Source: a virus
Virus record (IMG/VR): IMGVR_UViG_3300032293_000769
Span: 1-21,677 of that record
Reading direction: 5' to 3' (one strand)
DNA length: 21,677 bases
This document shows, piece by piece, positions 20,012 to 21,677 of the stretch. Position numbers and translations under genes: made by a program. The notes under the pieces are model-generated. The model was given only the letters and a program-made list of their open reading frames with translations, was not told the DNA's origin and did no database searches. The number at the start of each line of letters is the position of its first letter. The stretch's first letter is position 1.

Positions 20012-21193
20012 TTACTTCATAGTTTGTGAAATAGTTTTTGCATAGATGTTAATTGAAGGATCATCGGAAAGAATTTTTTCTTTCTTTTCTTCTTCTACCA
20101 CCACCTCATCTAAAGCAGATGAATCGGCAACTTTAACATCAGCCTTGAAATAACCTTCTTTCAATGTTGTAAGTTTAGTACCAAATTCTTCTTCAGTAGT
20201 AAATTCCACACCCTCTGCGAGTGACTTCAATTTTTCTACTTGAGTCTGCGTAAGGCCCTCACACGCTGCGTAAATAGCCTCAACCTTTTTGGACTCGCTG
20301 AGTTCTTTCTTCATCTCAACAGCCACTTTGATCTGTTCATTCAAAGCATCTTCCAGTTCTTCAACCTTAGCTGTCAAACCTTCAACGACATCTACCTTCT
20401 CGGCAGGAATGTCAATGTAATGCTCTTCAAACAAACCTTTTAAACCTGTAATAAAATCTTCAACGATTTCGGAACGGAGTCCTTTTTCGATTGCGATTTC
20501 ATTGTCTTTGACCCATTCTTCAACCATATAGTTAAGGTAGTCATCAACCTTGGCAGCCAAATCTTCTTTAACTTCTTCAATGGCAGCTTCAAATTGTTCC
20601 ATCAATTCTGTTTCAGCTTCGGCAATAACTTCTTCTGCACGAGCAATAACAGCAGCTTCAAAAATTGTTGAAGCCTTCTGAACAAATTCTTCCGAAAGGT
20701 TCTCGCCACCTAAAAGGGCATCTAAATCTTCTTTCATTTTTTCCTTGTTCATCATTTTTTTGATCATTTTTTTATCTTCGGCTTCATCTTCATGACCTTC
20801 GTCTTTTTCTTCGGCAAATACATCACCTTCAGATTCAGCTTCTTCGTATGTTTGAACACCAACAGAACCTTTGTTCAAAGGCATTTGGTTTTTGCCAGTC
20901 TTGCCTTCAGGTTGTTCTACTGTACCAGACTGTGATGGTTGTGCAGACAACTTCTTCATTGGCTCAGAACCTACAGGAGGTGTTGCGCCTGGTGCTGTTG
21001 CTGTTGGAGAACCTGAAGTGTAATCAGGTAAAGCATCGGTTGTTTTGGTTACTGGACCACCAATGCTTACTTCTTTAGTACCGTAAGCTACATCGCCAGT
21101 AAGTTTTTCTGGTTTATCTTGACCACTTTTTTTACTATTTACAGTTCCCTGCAAGATGTCTTTAGCGGCTTCGGACAGATTAAATTTTCCCAT
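20012..21193 (-). CDS. 22: Prohead core scaffolding protein (gp22)
   Basis: A 393-residue protein between genes 21 and 23, as in T4. The N-terminal 110 residues are Pro/Thr/Gly-rich and probably disordered; 115-145 is highly acidic, and 150-310 is Glu/Ala/Lys-rich helix with coiled-coil character (ARAEEVIAEAETELMEQFE, VEELEDALNEQIKV). The scaffold fills the prohead and is cut to peptides by gp21. It is longer than T4 gp22 (269), as in cyanophage-type relatives. The RBS AAGGAG and a TATAAATA late motif lie upstream. Confidence 0.9.
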   Translation of the reverse strand: MGKFNLSEAAKDILQGTVNSKKSGQDKPEKLTGDVAYGTKEVSIGGPVTKTTDALPDYTSGSPTATAPGATPPVGSEPMKKLSAQPSQSGTVEQPEGKTGKNQMPLNKGSVGVQTYEEAESEGDVFAEEKDEGHEDEAEDKKMIKKMMNKEKMKEDLDALLGGENLSEEFVQKASTIFEAAVIARAEEVIAEAETELMEQFEAAIEEVKEDLAAKVDDYLNYMVEEWVKDNEIAIEKGLRSEIVEDFITGLKGLFEEHYIDIPAEKVDVVEGLTAKVEELEDALNEQIKVAVEMKKELSESKKVEAIYAACEGLTQTQVEKLKSLAEGVEFTTEEEFGTKLTTLKEGYFKADVKVADSSALDEVVVEEEKKEKILSDDPSINIYAKTISQTMK

Positions 21194-21221
21194 TTTGAAA
21201 ATCTCCTTGATTTATATTGGA

Positions 21222-21229
21222 TATTTATA
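21222..21229 (-). promoter_or_regulatory. T4-type late promoter motif TATAAATA upstream of gp22
   Basis: An exact late consensus beginning two bases after the gp21 stop and ending about 29 bases before the gp22 ATG. It probably drives gp22 and gp23 with gp55-programmed polymerase. Confidence 0.85.
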
Positions 21230-21230
21230 A

Positions 21231-21677
21231 TTAAAGTTTTTTGACGAGTGATTCCCAAATGCGTAGACTTACTTTCTCTATATCAGCCTTAGAAGCTTCT
21301 TGAATCATCTTCTTTGCCTGAGTATATTGTTGTTCAGTCCATACACCGTTTACCATCACCCATTCTTTGCCTTCCATGATACCTTGTACGAAAGCATTTG
21401 GAGCAGAGGGGTCTGCTACAATATCCGCCGCTGTGGCCAGATGAAAATCATCTTGAACTATGTTTACACCATTAACAGCTTTAAGAGAACCCATACCACG
21501 GGAGGACACACCAATTTGTGCGCCACCTTCGATAAGACTCTTAACTATGTTGCCCATAGGTGTGTCAAGAATTTTTGCTTTGCCTATCCAATCATTACCT
21601 TCTTGACGGAGACCCACGACCATGTGGGATACTCTGTCTAGATTGATCGATGGGGTGTCTGGATGTCCCAGTTCACC
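21231..21677 (-). CDS. 21: Prohead core protease gp21 (5' end beyond the window)
   Basis: The frame stays open to the window edge, giving 148 C-terminal residues. GELGHPDTPSINLDRVSH carries the catalytic His of the herpes-assemblin-like serine proteases, and IGVSSRGMGS carries the catalytic Ser. The LDTPMG segment between them is also characteristic. gp21 cuts the scaffold and the gp23 propeptide during head maturation. An internal Met (21623) should not be taken as the start. T4 gp21 has 212 residues, so roughly a third is missing. Confidence 0.95.
   Translation of the reverse strand, partial: GELGHPDTPSINLDRVSHMVVGLRQEGNDWIGKAKILDTPMGNIVKSLIEGGAQIGVSSRGMGSLKAVNGVNIVQDDFHLATAADIVADPSAPNAFVQGIMEGKEWVMVNGVWTEQQYTQAKKMIQEASKADIEKVSLRIWESLVKKL

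Noticed and set aside
1-21677. CRISPR array, integrase, attachment site or insertion sequence
   Set aside because: No regularly spaced repeats, recombinase motifs or transposase-like genes were seen.

Overview
The window is part of the genome of a T4-like myovirus (Caudoviricetes). This rests on a recognisable T4 core: prohead protease gp21 (partial), scaffold gp22, major capsid protein gp23, a tail-tube-like protein, UvsY, UvsW, late sigma factor gp55, the recombination nuclease gp47/gp46, sliding clamp gp45, clamp loader gp44/gp62 and the translational repressor RegA. The base composition is AT-rich. HSP20, peptide deformylase, an A-type Fe-S carrier and a fatty acid desaturase are cargo typical of environmental (marine or freshwater) T4-like phages such as cyanomyoviruses. 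No photosystem gene is visible, and several promoters have textbook sigma70 form, so the host could equally be a heterotroph. I cannot name it.

Almost everything is transcribed from the minus strand, so the window reads from high to low coordinates. 21677-18013: virion genes gp21, gp22, gp23 and a tail-tube-like protein, with T4-type late promoter motifs and a strong terminator after gp23. 17939-15027: UvsY, UvsW, an Sm-like protein and gp55. 15022-10115: a small protein, gp47, gp46, peptide deformylase and a DUF4338 (DruA-like) protein, the last four joined by 1-4 nt overlaps. 10004-8401: an HTH protein, a terminator, a glycosyltransferase-like protein and a dATP/dGTP diphosphohydrolase. 8341-5706: the clamp module gp45, a 63-residue protein, gp44, gp62 and RegA. 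DNA polymerase gp43, which follows regA in T4, is not here; an HSP20 gene with a stacked early/late promoter follows instead.

Below about 5 kb is an accessory region: small overlapping genes, dCMP deaminase, a zinc metallopeptidase, then five tRNA genes (Arg-UCU, Ile/Met-CAU, Thr-UGU, Gly-UCC, Met-CAU) tightly interleaved with tiny ORFs, and a GroES-like co-chaperonin. Two non-coding stretches (about 1760-2157 and 2640-2795) are rich in inverted repeats and may be structured RNAs. At the left end an IscA-type protein converges on a plus-strand fatty acid desaturase, which itself overlaps the end of a cut-off plus-strand gene.

Together the genes show a phage that brings its own replication, recombination and late transcription machinery, adjusts nucleotide pools (dCMP deaminase, dNTP diphosphohydrolase), supports protein folding and maturation (GroES, HSP20, deformylase), adds tRNAs mostly for A-ending codons, and may alter host lipids and Fe-S assembly. 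Seven minus-strand sigma70-like promoters with exactly 17-bp spacers sit in the short gaps between blocks, often sharing bases with stop codons or terminators.
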